Assembly: GCA_002722255.1 (NCBI GenBank)
Contig: PBLD01000006.1
Coordinates: 97,177-152,754, forward strand
Direction of reading: 5' to 3'
DNA length: 55,578 nt
Origin: Winogradskyella sp.
GTDB lineage: Bacteria; Bacteroidota; Bacteroidia; Flavobacteriales; Flavobacteriaceae
The notes below the pieces were generated by a model, which saw nothing but the letters and a program-made list of their open reading frames with translations, had not been told where the DNA came from and ran no database searches. This document shows positions 1 through 8,424 of this stretch, piece by piece. The translations under genes and the position numbers were made by a program. Numbering within the stretch: the first letter of the stretch is position 1; the number at the start of each line of letters is the position of its first letter.

Positions 1-873
1 TTGTACTGCCATATCATCTTGTCCAAGTTTTTCATAACAATATCCAATTCTAAGTAAAGCGAATGATGTAGGTTCATCAAGGGCTAAAGTTACTTTGTAG
101 TTTTCTATAGCTTCTTCGTATTGCTTTAGTTTTTCTAAAACTTTACCTTTTTCAATATAAGCGCCTACAAAAGTATCGTCTGAGATGATTGCAAAATCAA
201 AAGCTGCATTTGCTTTTGCATAATCCTTAATGGTGAAATACTGACGTCCTAACTGATGCCAAGCCACTTCGCAATAAGGATTAGAATCTAAAAAGTTATT
301 GAGATAGCTTATAGCTTCTTCATTCTGGTCTAAAAAATCATAGCAATAAACAATGTTATGCAATGCTGAGTAATCAGAAGTGTCACTTTCTAAACACTTT
401 TTGAAGTAAATCACAGCATTTTCAAACTGATCCAAGAATAAATATTCCATACCTATAAGAGCATATAAATCCGAATCATCTTCTGGAGTAGAAGAGATGT
501 CTATGGCAATTAAAAGCGTGTTAATTGCTTTTTCATGCTCATCTTGTTTAGAAAGTACATTGGCTTTTTGAATGTAAATCTCTTCGTTATTAGGTTCAAT
601 ATCATGAAGCATATCTAAAATTTCATCTGCTTCTGAGAATTTATTTTCAATAACCAATATTTCTACTTGGAATAATCTTAGGTTGATTGAAGTTGGGTGT
701 TGTTCTAATCCAAGTTTAATGGCGCGTTTTGCTAAGGCAATTTTACCATTTTCAAGATAATGATGAATAATATTCTCAAATTCATTTGAATCGAAAAACA
801 AAATATCATTTGTCTTTAGCATGGACTCAAATCTTGTAAGCGGATAGTTTTCGTCTTCGTGACTATAATTCAT
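1..873 (-). CDS. TPR-repeat protein, 3' end cut by the window edge
   Basis: The frame is open from an ATG at 871-873 to the window edge, giving 291 visible residues without a stop. The protein has no signal peptide and begins MNYSHEDENYPLTRFESML. It is built of tetratricopeptide-type helical repeats: A-x-x-x-F/Y patterns such as AVIYFKKCLE, AISYLNNFLD and AIENYKVTLALDEP recur about every 34 residues. TPR arrays are protein-binding scaffolds, and nothing here identifies the partner. The 157 bases between this gene and the aminotransferase hold a 9-bp inverted repeat but no clear promoter. A cytoplasmic TPR protein of this type is common in Flavobacteriaceae. The fold is certain and the function unknown. 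Confidence 0.85.
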   Translation of the reverse strand, partial: MNYSHEDENYPLTRFESMLKTNDILFFDSNEFENIIHHYLENGKIALAKRAIKLGLEQHPTSINLRLFQVEILVIENKFSEADEILDMLHDIEPNNEEIYIQKANVLSKQDEHEKAINTLLIAIDISSTPEDDSDLYALIGMEYLFLDQFENAVIYFKKCLESDTSDYSALHNIVYCYDFLDQNEEAISYLNNFLDSNPYCEVAWHQLGRQYFTIKDYAKANAAFDFAIISDDTFVGAYIEKGKVLEKLKQYEEAIENYKVTLALDEPTSFALLRIGYCYEKLGQDDMAVQ

Positions 874-923
874 AAGCGGTTTTAAGATTCACTACTCTAA
901 ATTACAGTTATCATCAAATGTTC

Positions 924-953
924 TTTGTTAAATGCGTTTTTGTTTTTAACAAA
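924..953. repeat. 9-bp perfect inverted repeat
   Basis: TTTGTTAAA at 924-932 is followed by a 12-base loop and TTTAACAAA at 945-953. It lies 78 bases beyond the aminotransferase stop and 51 bases upstream of the TPR start. There is no U-tract typical of an intrinsic terminator, so it may be a weak hairpin or a protein-binding site. Confidence 0.35.
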
Positions 954-1030
954 TTAATTAACATTGATTTAAACTTAGGTTAAAGTTTGTTTTTGCTTGT
1001 AAATCAGAGGTTTGTGTTAAGGTGGGAATA

Positions 1031-2206
1031 TTAAATGTTATCTAAAATTGACGTGATTATTTTACATCCTTCAATAATTTCTTTGCTTGAAATAGTAAGT
1101 GGAGGTGTAATTCTTATGGCTTTAGGTTCAAAAAGTAGCCAAAATAGAATCAAGCCTTCATCTTGGGCTTTGAGTATAACCTCGTTAGCAATTTCTGAAT
1201 TTTCTACTATTGCAGCAAGCATTAATCCTTTTCCTCTTATTTCTTTAATATGTTTATGATTAAGGTGTTTTCTTATTAATTTTTCTTTTTCAAGAGTTTC
1301 TTTAATAAGGTTGGATTCTGTGATTTCTTTCAAGGTAGCAAGTGCTGCAGCAGCAATTACAGGATTGCCTCCAAAGGTTGTGATATGTCCAAATTTTGGA
1401 TTATCGCTTAGACTTAGCATCATGTCTTTAGATGCAGTAAACGCTCCGATTGGTAATCCTCCTCCAAGACCTTTGCCTGTAACAACAATGTCTGGCTGGC
1501 AATTATAGTTTTCAAAACCAAATAGTTTGCCTGTTCTACCAATTCCTGGTTGAATTTCATCTAAAATAAAAACAGCACCAACCTCATTGCATCGTTTTTG
1601 AACCTTCTGAAGGTAATTATTCTTTGGTTCAATAAAACCAGCACCACCTTGTATGGTTTCTAAAATTACAGCAGCTGTTGTATCAGTGATTTGTTCTAGG
1701 TCAGTTTCAGAATTAAAAAATATATGCTTAATATCTGGTATTAAAGGTAAAAAAGGAGCTTTACGTTCTTCATAATCCATAAGGCTCAACGAACCCATAG
1801 TGTTGCCGTGATAGGAGTTTTTTGCTGCAATAATTTCTGTTCTACCTGTATAGCGTCTAGCAAGTTTTAAGCTACCTTCTATGGCCTCAGTACCAGAATT
1901 TACAAGATAAGTACTCTCTAATGGTTCTGGTAAATGGCTGGCAATAAGTTTAGAAAGCTCTAAAGCAGGTTCTTGAATGTATTCTCCGTAAACCATTACA
2001 TGAAGGTATTGGTCTGCTTGTTCCTTTATAGCGTTAACAACTTTAGGATGGGAATGTCCTAATGAACATGCTGATACACCTGCAACAAAATCTAAATATG
2101 ACTTTCCGTTTTTGTCAAAAATATACGAGCCTTTAGCATGGCTTATTTCCATAGCCAAAGGATGAGGAGATGTTTGAGCCTGATATTTAAAAAATTCGTT
2201 TTGCAA
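1031..2206 (-). CDS. class III pyridoxal-phosphate aminotransferase
   Basis: This 391-residue fold-type I aminotransferase belongs to the acetylornithine/ornithine/4-aminobutyrate class. It moves an amino group using pyridoxal phosphate in the cytoplasm. Visible motifs are the phosphate-binding SGTEA (104-108), SYHG (131-134) with the ring-stacking aromatic, LDEIQ (215-219) with the cofactor Asp, and the Schiff-base Lys245 in TGKGLGGG. The substrate cannot be read from sequence, and there are no arginine-pathway neighbours, so argD is not assigned. The start is TTG at 2204-2206, immediately after the TAA of the OstA-like gene. AAAGGAGGT lies 7 bases upstream, inside the last codons of that gene, an unusually strong Shine-Dalgarno for Bacteroidota. 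The gene is probably translated from the OstA-like transcript. Confidence 0.9.
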   Translation of the reverse strand: MQNEFFKYQAQTSPHPLAMEISHAKGSYIFDKNGKSYLDFVAGVSACSLGHSHPKVVNAIKEQADQYLHVMVYGEYIQEPALELSKLIASHLPEPLESTYLVNSGTEAIEGSLKLARRYTGRTEIIAAKNSYHGNTMGSLSLMDYEERKAPFLPLIPDIKHIFFNSETDLEQITDTTAAVILETIQGGAGFIEPKNNYLQKVQKRCNEVGAVFILDEIQPGIGRTGKLFGFENYNCQPDIVVTGKGLGGGLPIGAFTASKDMMLSLSDNPKFGHITTFGGNPVIAAAALATLKEITESNLIKETLEKEKLIRKHLNHKHIKEIRGKGLMLAAIVENSEIANEVILKAQDEGLILFWLLFEPKAIRITPPLTISSKEIIEGCKIITSILDNI

Positions 2207-4090
2207 TTATTGACCTCCTTTTGCTTTCAGTTTTTTAGTCTTATCAGAAACTTTTGCAGGTTTGCTTTTTGGTATCGAATCTGCTTTTGCTTTCATTGCA
2301 GGTGACTCTACTTTTTGCTTAATTCCTTTAGGATTAGTCGCTCCTTTATCTTCTTCTTTAGGAAGATTTCGGGCAGCCTTATTTGGTTTATTAGGTGTGT
2401 CCTTGCCTGCTTCTTCAACACGTTCAATAATACTATCATCAAAGAAATCTTCTGGTGGCACGTAATCATCTAAACCAGATATTTTTGGTAAGTCTAGAGG
2501 CGGATCATCTTTAAATAGATCCTCTACAGATCCTGGGCGTTCTTCACCTCTCCAGTCAAAACCTCTTAATCTCCTGGCGTTTCTAGGGAAATCAGGTTCT
2601 GGAAAGATATTACCATCAATCTGATTGATAAATCTTACTTCTTCAATAGCTTGTTCTACAATTTGAATATTAATACTACCAGATTTAGATTTTTGAATTC
2701 CTATGAGTTCATTGGTTTCATTTCGCATGTATCTAATAGTCTCGGCATTTTTAATGATGTCTACATTATAGAGTTCATTATCTCTAAACAGACCAATTAA
2801 TTGTTGACCTTTTATTTGGTTATAACCATCTTCACTAATAGTATCCTTACTCACCAAAAATGCGTTATTGAATACTTTTAGAGAGTCTAGTTTCTCAGTT
2901 TCGGTATTAGAAATTAGATGAATGGTATCTCCTGTCATTTGGTTACCAATGTTCCATAACACAGGTTTGCGAGCTGTTGCAAAAGCATCTGTTGAGCTAT
3001 ATCTACTTAGGTTTATGAGTTCAGTTAATCCAGTTTTATGGTCTACATGAATAGAATCTGCCTTACCAGCCAAATCACTTTTATAGAGTTTGGCATTGTA
3101 ATAAGCTCTAGTAATACGATTATCTTCATTGCCTGTAACCATTAAGGTGTCTGCATGCAAATACACAGAATCTTTTTCTTGTACAGTGATAGCTAAAGCA
3201 CGTTTGGTAATAAAAACAGAATCTTTATCGCGCCAAACCTCTGCGTAGTGACCTTTTACAATACTATTGTTTATGGTATCTGTAACCTTTATATTATTGG
3301 TTGCTGATGCAAAACTACTGTCACGATCAAAATAGATACTATCGCCTTCAATTCTTCTGTTGTCGTAGTCTATTTTTGCATTTCGTTGAAAATAGCCTGT
3401 ATTGTCATTAGTGTCATAAAAACCACGCTCTGTATAGATTTTACTTTCCTCTCCTACGATGGTAGAAGGTCCAAATAAATATGCATGTCCATTATCAGGG
3501 AAAAAATCTAGGCGTTCAGTATTTAAAGTATAATCAGGATTTACAAGTACCACATCTTTAGTAAACTGATACTTTTTACTGTTCATGTAATAACGACCTA
3601 TTTGACTTGTAATGGTTCCGGAAGAATCTCTCACAACTTTACCACTAGTGTCATAATAGGCTAGTTGGCGGATTCTGTCAAAATACAATTTATCTGTAGT
3701 TAATACCGAATTTGGCTCGGTTAAAACTACTTCTCCTTGAGCAAATGCTAACTCGGTTTTACCACTGTATTCTACATATTTGGCAACCATATTAATAGAG
3801 TCGCCTTGCTTAACTAATACCTTTCCAGAACCACCGCTGTAGGCTTCAATATAATCTTGGTCTTGATAGTACACGGCTTTATCACACCAAAGATTAACAC
3901 CTTTGTGAATAAAATGTACTTGCTGAGAATCATCTCTAAGAAAAATTAAAGCACCATCTTCTACATCTGGATTTGATGTTGTAATACCTGAGTATTCTAC
4001 GACTATTTTTTGCTTGTCTTGAGCAAAGCTAAACGAAGAAATACAAAGCGTAATAATTAAAATTAGATTCTTTAAACTATTCAAAGCCAT
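2207..4090 (-). CDS. OstA-like protein (LPS-transport LptA/LptD N-terminal fold)
   Basis: The preferred start is the ATG at 4088-4090, giving 627 residues, because it begins directly with a signal peptide (MALNSLKNLILIITLCISSFSFAQ region, cleaved near FAQ). An in-frame ATG seven codons upstream would put charged residues before it. The body repeats short beta-strand patterns such as GxAxYxD and VxLTExNxVLTTDKLYFD, typical of the OstA/LptA beta-jellyroll that shields lipopolysaccharide acyl chains in the periplasm. The last 75 residues are Lys/Pro/Asp-rich and probably disordered. At over 600 residues it is far longer than E. coli LptA (about 185), as is usual for the Bacteroidota OstA-like family. 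It is translationally adjacent to the aminotransferase. The family is a confident call; the exact role in LPS export is inferred. Confidence 0.85.
   Translation of the reverse strand: MALNSLKNLILIITLCISSFSFAQDKQKIVVEYSGITTSNPDVEDGALIFLRDDSQQVHFIHKGVNLWCDKAVYYQDQDYIEAYSGGSGKVLVKQGDSINMVAKYVEYSGKTELAFAQGEVVLTEPNSVLTTDKLYFDRIRQLAYYDTSGKVVRDSSGTITSQIGRYYMNSKKYQFTKDVVLVNPDYTLNTERLDFFPDNGHAYLFGPSTIVGEESKIYTERGFYDTNDNTGYFQRNAKIDYDNRRIEGDSIYFDRDSSFASATNNIKVTDTINNSIVKGHYAEVWRDKDSVFITKRALAITVQEKDSVYLHADTLMVTGNEDNRITRAYYNAKLYKSDLAGKADSIHVDHKTGLTELINLSRYSSTDAFATARKPVLWNIGNQMTGDTIHLISNTETEKLDSLKVFNNAFLVSKDTISEDGYNQIKGQQLIGLFRDNELYNVDIIKNAETIRYMRNETNELIGIQKSKSGSINIQIVEQAIEEVRFINQIDGNIFPEPDFPRNARRLRGFDWRGEERPGSVEDLFKDDPPLDLPKISGLDDYVPPEDFFDDSIIERVEEAGKDTPNKPNKAARNLPKEEDKGATNPKGIKQKVESPAMKAKADSIPKSKPAKVSDKTKKLKAKGGQ
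2210..2220 (-). promoter_or_regulatory. near-perfect Shine-Dalgarno before a TTG start
   Basis: The minus strand reads AAAGGAGGTCAATAATTG: nine bases complementary to the 16S 3' end, then optimal spacing to the TTG start at 2206. The motif overlaps the Lys-Gly-Gly-Gln codons and the stop of the upstream gene. It decides the start, since no ATG lies nearby in frame. Confidence 0.6.
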
Positions 4091-4170
4091 ATGGTTTTTA
4101 AAAAATAACACTAATAGATTAGCTTTAGTATGGGTTAACAGTTTTTTTAACAGAATCTATAATTCAAAAA

Positions 4171-5451
4171 TTACACTGTTTTTCTAACAATCGTCTGTTT
4201 ACGATCAGGACCAACAGATACTATTGTAATAGGGATATTAAGTTCTTTTTCTAAAAACTCAACATAAGCATTAAAAGCCTCAGGTAATTGAGATGCTTCT
4301 GTCATACCAGTTAAATCTTCAGACCATCCTTTTACTTCTGTGTAAATTGGTGATACGTTTTCTTCTTCAATATTGTATGGAAGGTGTGTAATTGTTTCAC
4401 CTTTATAATTGTAGGCTGTACATACTTTTAAGGTTTTAAAACCAGACAGTACATCACCTTTCATCATTATTAATTGAGTAACACCATTAACTTGACAAGC
4501 ATAGCGAAGTGCTACTAAGTCTAACCATCCACAACGTCTTGCACGACCTGTTGTTGCTCCAAATTCGTGGCCAACACGTCCCATAGTTTCTCCATCTTCA
4601 TCAAATAATTCCGTTGGAAAAGGACCAGAACCAACACGTGTTGTGTAGGCTTTAAAAATACCAAAGACATCTCCGATTTGATTTGGCGCAACACCTAAAC
4701 CTGTACATGCACCGGCTGCAGTTGTGTTTGATGATGTTACAAACGGATACGTTCCAAAATCAATATCTAAAAGCGATCCTTGAGCACCTTCAGCTAAAAT
4801 AGTTTTACCAGACTGTTGTGCTTGGTGAACGTACTCTTCAGAATCAATAAACTTTAGTGTTTTTAGAGTTTCTATAGCTTCAAAGAAATCAGTTTCTAAT
4901 TCCTTTAAATCGTATTGAATGTCTACATTATAAAAGTCTATCATAGCTTCGTGCTTATCTGCCAAAGCTCTGTATTTTTCTTTCCAGTCAGCTAATTCAA
5001 TATCTCCAACTCTAATACCATTTCTTCCGGTTTTGTCCATATATGTTGGACCAATTCCTTTAAGAGTAGAACCTATTTTTGCTTTTCCTTTTGAAGCTTC
5101 ACTCGCAGCATCCAATAAGCGATGCGTAGGTAAAATGATATGTGCCTTACGCGAGATGCAAAGGGATTTTTTATAATCAACATTTTGCTCATCTAACTTG
5201 TCTAATTCCTTTTTAAAAATAACAGGATCTATAACTACACCATTACCAACTAGGTTTACAGTGTCGTCATGAAAAATACCAGAAGGTATAGTGTGCAAAA
5301 CATGCTTTCTGCCATTAAAAACTAAGGTGTGACCAGCGTTTGGCCCACCTTGAAAGCGTGCAATAATATCGTATTTAGAGGTGAATACATCGACAATTTT
5401 ACCTTTGCCTTCATCTCCCCATTGTAATCCAAGTAGTAAGTCTACTGCCAT
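4171..5451 (-). CDS. purA: adenylosuccinate synthetase
   Basis: PurA makes adenylosuccinate from IMP, aspartate and GTP, the first committed step to AMP, in the cytoplasm. The 426-residue protein has the full family length and motifs: the GDEGKGK loop (12-18) with catalytic Asp13, RFQGGPNAGHT (32-42) with catalytic His41, KGIGPTYMDK and TTGRARRCGWLD. No key residue is missing. It lies 13 bases downstream of the Fur-family gene on the same strand, so the two probably share a transcript. A purA-fur-spoT neighbourhood is familiar from Flavobacteriaceae. Confidence 0.98.
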   Translation of the reverse strand: MAVDLLLGLQWGDEGKGKIVDVFTSKYDIIARFQGGPNAGHTLVFNGRKHVLHTIPSGIFHDDTVNLVGNGVVIDPVIFKKELDKLDEQNVDYKKSLCISRKAHIILPTHRLLDAASEASKGKAKIGSTLKGIGPTYMDKTGRNGIRVGDIELADWKEKYRALADKHEAMIDFYNVDIQYDLKELETDFFEAIETLKTLKFIDSEEYVHQAQQSGKTILAEGAQGSLLDIDFGTYPFVTSSNTTAAGACTGLGVAPNQIGDVFGIFKAYTTRVGSGPFPTELFDEDGETMGRVGHEFGATTGRARRCGWLDLVALRYACQVNGVTQLIMMKGDVLSGFKTLKVCTAYNYKGETITHLPYNIEEENVSPIYTEVKGWSEDLTGMTEASQLPEAFNAYVEFLEKELNIPITIVSVGPDRKQTIVRKTV

Positions 5452-5464
5452 TTTAAAAAATTAG

Positions 5465-5917
5465 TTAGTCTTCTTTTTTACGGTTACCGTAAAAGTATAG
5501 TGAATGATTAGTTATTTCAATGTTAAAAACCTCTTCGATGGTCTTTTTAATAGATTGAATGCGTGGATCACAGAATTCTATAACTTCACCTGTGTCGGTA
5601 AGAATGACGTGGTCGTGTTGCTTATCAAAATATGATTTTTCATAGTGTGCCTGGCTTTGGCCAAATTGATGCTTGCGTACCAATGCGCACTCTAAAAGTA
5701 ATTCTATGGTATTATAAAGTGTAGCTCTACTTACACGATAGTTTTTATTTTTCATTTTAATGTATAAAGACTCGATATCAAAATGTTCTTCGCTATCGTA
5801 TATTTCCTGAAGTATGGCGTAACGTTCAGGTGTTTTTCTATGGCCTTTATCTTCAAGGAATTGTGTAAAAACTCGTTTTACAATTTCCTGATTACTTTCT
5901 TCTGTTGTTGCATTCAT
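5465..5917 (-). CDS. Fur-family transcriptional repressor
   Basis: This 150-residue protein is a winged-helix regulator of the Fur/PerR/Zur family. The recognition helix is [15 protein letters not shown] (62-76), and the dimerisation domain carries the metal-site HDH (101-103) and Glu114. The structural-zinc CxxC pairs of classical Fur are absent: the usual position reads [13 protein letters not shown], with a single Cys116. The metal or stimulus sensed (Fe, Zn, peroxide) therefore cannot be assigned. A good -7 box (TAAATTTG, minus strand, 5928-5935) lies only about 10 bases before the ATG, implying a very short leader. It probably drives purA too. Confidence 0.92.
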   Translation of the reverse strand: MNATTEESNQEIVKRVFTQFLEDKGHRKTPERYAILQEIYDSEEHFDIESLYIKMKNKNYRVSRATLYNTIELLLECALVRKHQFGQSQAHYEKSYFDKQHDHVILTDTGEVIEFCDPRIQSIKKTIEEVFNIEITNHSLYFYGNRKKED

Positions 5918-5927
5918 AATTAAGGTG

Positions 5928-5935
5928 CAAATTTA
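5928..5935 (-). promoter_or_regulatory. Bacteroidota -7 promoter box of the Fur-family gene
   Basis: The minus strand reads TAAATTTG, a full match to TAnnTTTG. No clear TTG -33 element is seen. Transcription would start about 5 bases before the ATG. Confidence 0.5.
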
Positions 5936-6021
5936 CATAAAAATATAGGATAAGAATGATTTAATTTTGGATTATAGTTGAAAGAAATGAACAAGTTTTC
6001 AAGACTATTAATCTGTAAAAA

Positions 6022-8232
6022 TCAAACTCTTACTACTTTGTCTATGCCATTAATTGTTTTAAGTTTATCTATGAGATTTTTAAGCATAGCTTGGTTTTTT
6101 ACTTCAACCGTTATGTCGCCGTTAAAAATACCATCGTCACTAGAAAAACTTATACTTTTCATGTTAACATGAAGGTTTTCGGAAATGAGTTTTGTTATAT
6201 CGTTTACTAACCCAAGATTATCTATTCCAGATAACTTAATATGAGAAGTGTAAACGCGTTGACTAGAATCTATCCATTTAGCAGATTGTATTCTGTAGGC
6301 ATAGTTAGACTGCAAACTTACTGCATTTGGACAGTTTTTTTTGTGAACCTTTATTCCGTCATTTATGGTAACAAATCCAAATACTTTATCTCCAGGAATT
6401 GGGTTGCAACAATTAGCAAGTGTGTAGTTGAGACGCTCTTCTTCCTTACCAAAAACCAACATATCGTACTTGGAAGTAATCTCTTCCTTGTCTATATCCT
6501 TGTTTGGCGCATCTGGTTTACGGATTTTGCTTTTTATATAGCTCATAAAGGCGTTGCTTCTGGATGAAGCAAAGGCCTTGAGTTTAGCGTTATCTATAGT
6601 GCCAATACCAACACGATAAAATAAATCTAAAGATGTTTTAAGCTTGAAATAATTGACCAACTCATTCACACTTTTTTCATTGAGTGTAATTTTGAGTTGC
6701 TTTAACTTACGTCTAAGAATTTCCTTGCCTTCTTCGGCTATTTCTTTGGTATGTGCATTTAATGCCGATTTAATTTTACTACGTGCTCTTGCAGTTGTGG
6801 CGTAGTCTAACCAGTTAGCGTTTGGCTTGGCGTTTTCTGAGGTTAATATTTCTACACGGTCTCCACTTTGTAGCTCGTGACTAAGAGGTACTAATTTGCC
6901 GTTGACTTTTGCACCACGAGTTTTCATTCCAACTTCGGTATGAATACTAAATGCAAAGTCTAGTGGAGTAGCTCCTTTTGGTAATGACTTTAAATCTCCT
7001 TTTGGAGAAAAAACAAAGATTTCTTTTGAGTAGAGGTTTAGTTTGAATTGTTCAACAAAATCTACAGCATTAGCCTCGTTGTTTTCTAAAGCTTCTTGAA
7101 GTCTGTTGATCCATAGGTCTAAACTATCTTCTTTATCGTTGGCATTTTTGTATTTGTAGTGTGCTGCATAGCCTTTTTCGGCAATCTCATTCATACGCTC
7201 ACTACGAATTTGTACTTCTACCCAACGGCTTTTTGGTCCTACAACAGTAATATGAAGCGCTTCGTAGCCTGTAGATTTAGGTGACGAAATCCAATCGCGC
7301 AAACGAATTGGGTTTGGTGTAAAGTGGTCTGTAACGATAGAATAAATTTTCCAAGCCAGAAACTTTTCGTTTTCAAAATCTGATTTGTAGATAATTCTAA
7401 CGGCAAACTTGTCGTACACCTCGTCAAACGAAACTCCTTGTTTTACCATTTTTCGACGTATGCTAAAAATGGATTTTGGTCGTCCTTTAATTTCGTAATT
7501 AAGACCTTCTTTGTTTAAGGATTTTTCAATGACTTTAGAAAAGGCTTTAATGTAAGCATCTTGTTCTTCCTTGCTTTCTTGCATTTTCTCTAGTATGTCA
7601 TTGTAGACTTCGGGTTCGGTATATTTTAATCCTAAATCCTCTAGTTCGGTCTTAATATTGTAAAGTCCAATTCTATGGGCTAATGGAGCATAAATGTATA
7701 AGGTTTCTGATGCTATCTTTACTTGTTTATCTGCACGCATAGAGTCCATAGTTTGCATATTATGCAAACGGTCTGCAATTTTAATGATGATAACACGCAC
7801 ATCTTCGTTTAGCGTTAGCAGCATTTTACGAAAGTTCTCTGCTTGTAGAGATACGTCCATTTCCTTATTAAGAACAGATATTTTTGTAAGTCCGTCTACA
7901 ATACGAGCAACGGTTTCGCCAAAAAGACGCTCCATATCATCAATGGTGTAGTTAGGATTGTCTTCAACCACATCATGAAGTAGAGCTGCAGCAATAGACG
8001 TAGCGTCTAGACCAATCTCTTGTGCCACAATTTTAGCCACAGCAATTGGGTGAAAAATATAAGCTTCTCCAGATTTGCGACGTTGATCTTTGTGCGCATC
8101 TAGTGCTACCTCAAAAGCATGACGAATGAGTTTTTTATCGTCTTTGCTTAAGGTCTGATAGCTTACTCTGAGTAACTCTTTGTAGGCTTTTGCAATGGCT
8201 GCATTTTCTTTTTCAATGTCTACTTCTGTCAT
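6022..8232 (-). CDS. bifunctional (p)ppGpp synthetase/hydrolase, RelA/SpoT family
   Basis: The 736-residue enzyme makes and degrades the alarmone (p)ppGpp in the stringent response. The ATG at 8230-8232 is preferred to one six codons upstream because family members begin near TEVDIEKENAAI. In order it shows the HD hydrolase domain (His61, His86-Asp87, KIADRLHNM around 152-160), the synthetase domain (RIIYKSDFENEKF, SSPKSTGYEALH, WVEVQIRSERMNEIAEKG), a TGS domain (IFVFSPKGDLKSLPKGATPLDFAF), a helical/CC region (NCCNPIPGDKVFGF) and a C-terminal ACT domain ending at the stop. Both catalytic halves look intact, so SpoT-like bifunctionality is expected. It is transcribed toward the Fur-family gene with a 104-base gap. 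Confidence 0.96.
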   Translation of the reverse strand: MTEVDIEKENAAIAKAYKELLRVSYQTLSKDDKKLIRHAFEVALDAHKDQRRKSGEAYIFHPIAVAKIVAQEIGLDATSIAAALLHDVVEDNPNYTIDDMERLFGETVARIVDGLTKISVLNKEMDVSLQAENFRKMLLTLNEDVRVIIIKIADRLHNMQTMDSMRADKQVKIASETLYIYAPLAHRIGLYNIKTELEDLGLKYTEPEVYNDILEKMQESKEEQDAYIKAFSKVIEKSLNKEGLNYEIKGRPKSIFSIRRKMVKQGVSFDEVYDKFAVRIIYKSDFENEKFLAWKIYSIVTDHFTPNPIRLRDWISSPKSTGYEALHITVVGPKSRWVEVQIRSERMNEIAEKGYAAHYKYKNANDKEDSLDLWINRLQEALENNEANAVDFVEQFKLNLYSKEIFVFSPKGDLKSLPKGATPLDFAFSIHTEVGMKTRGAKVNGKLVPLSHELQSGDRVEILTSENAKPNANWLDYATTARARSKIKSALNAHTKEIAEEGKEILRRKLKQLKITLNEKSVNELVNYFKLKTSLDLFYRVGIGTIDNAKLKAFASSRSNAFMSYIKSKIRKPDAPNKDIDKEEITSKYDMLVFGKEEERLNYTLANCCNPIPGDKVFGFVTINDGIKVHKKNCPNAVSLQSNYAYRIQSAKWIDSSQRVYTSHIKLSGIDNLGLVNDITKLISENLHVNMKSISFSSDDGIFNGDITVEVKNQAMLKNLIDKLKTINGIDKVVRV

Positions 8233-8300
8233 AAGAACTAAAGTAAACAAAGTCTATGAGATAGGCAATGGGTTTTTTGGAAGATTTTTTTGATGGTTTG

Positions 8301-8396
8301 TTACAGGTTAGTTGCTTACTTAAGTACTAAAAATACCAAGTAAGTCAAAGGTGGAAAATCAGTGGCGATTTTCATAAGTAGCTTCTAACTTGCAAT
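8301..8396. repeat. 96-base imperfect palindrome with inner perfect hairpin
   Basis: The left arm (8301-8322, TTACAGGTTAGTTGCTTACTTA) pairs imperfectly with the right arm (8374-8395). Directly inside the right arm is a perfect hairpin, GAAAATC (8354-8360), loop AGTGGC, GATTTTC (8367-8373). It fills the space between the SpoT start and the end of the T9SS gene, and ATAACGTTGTTGTGAGCAG follows at 8402-8420. Long palindromes with such ends can flank mobile gene cassettes, but no integrase is present here and this role is speculative. Confidence 0.5.
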
Positions 8397-8424
8397 TTAT
8401 TATAACGTTGTTGTGAGCAGTTTC

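Noticed and set aside
924..953. Terminator for the aminotransferase gene
   Set aside because: The 9-bp stem has no T-run on the minus strand, so termination is not supported.
1031..2206. argD (acetylornithine aminotransferase)
   Set aside because: The class III fold is clear but there are no arginine-pathway neighbours and substrate residues cannot be judged by eye, so no symbol is given.
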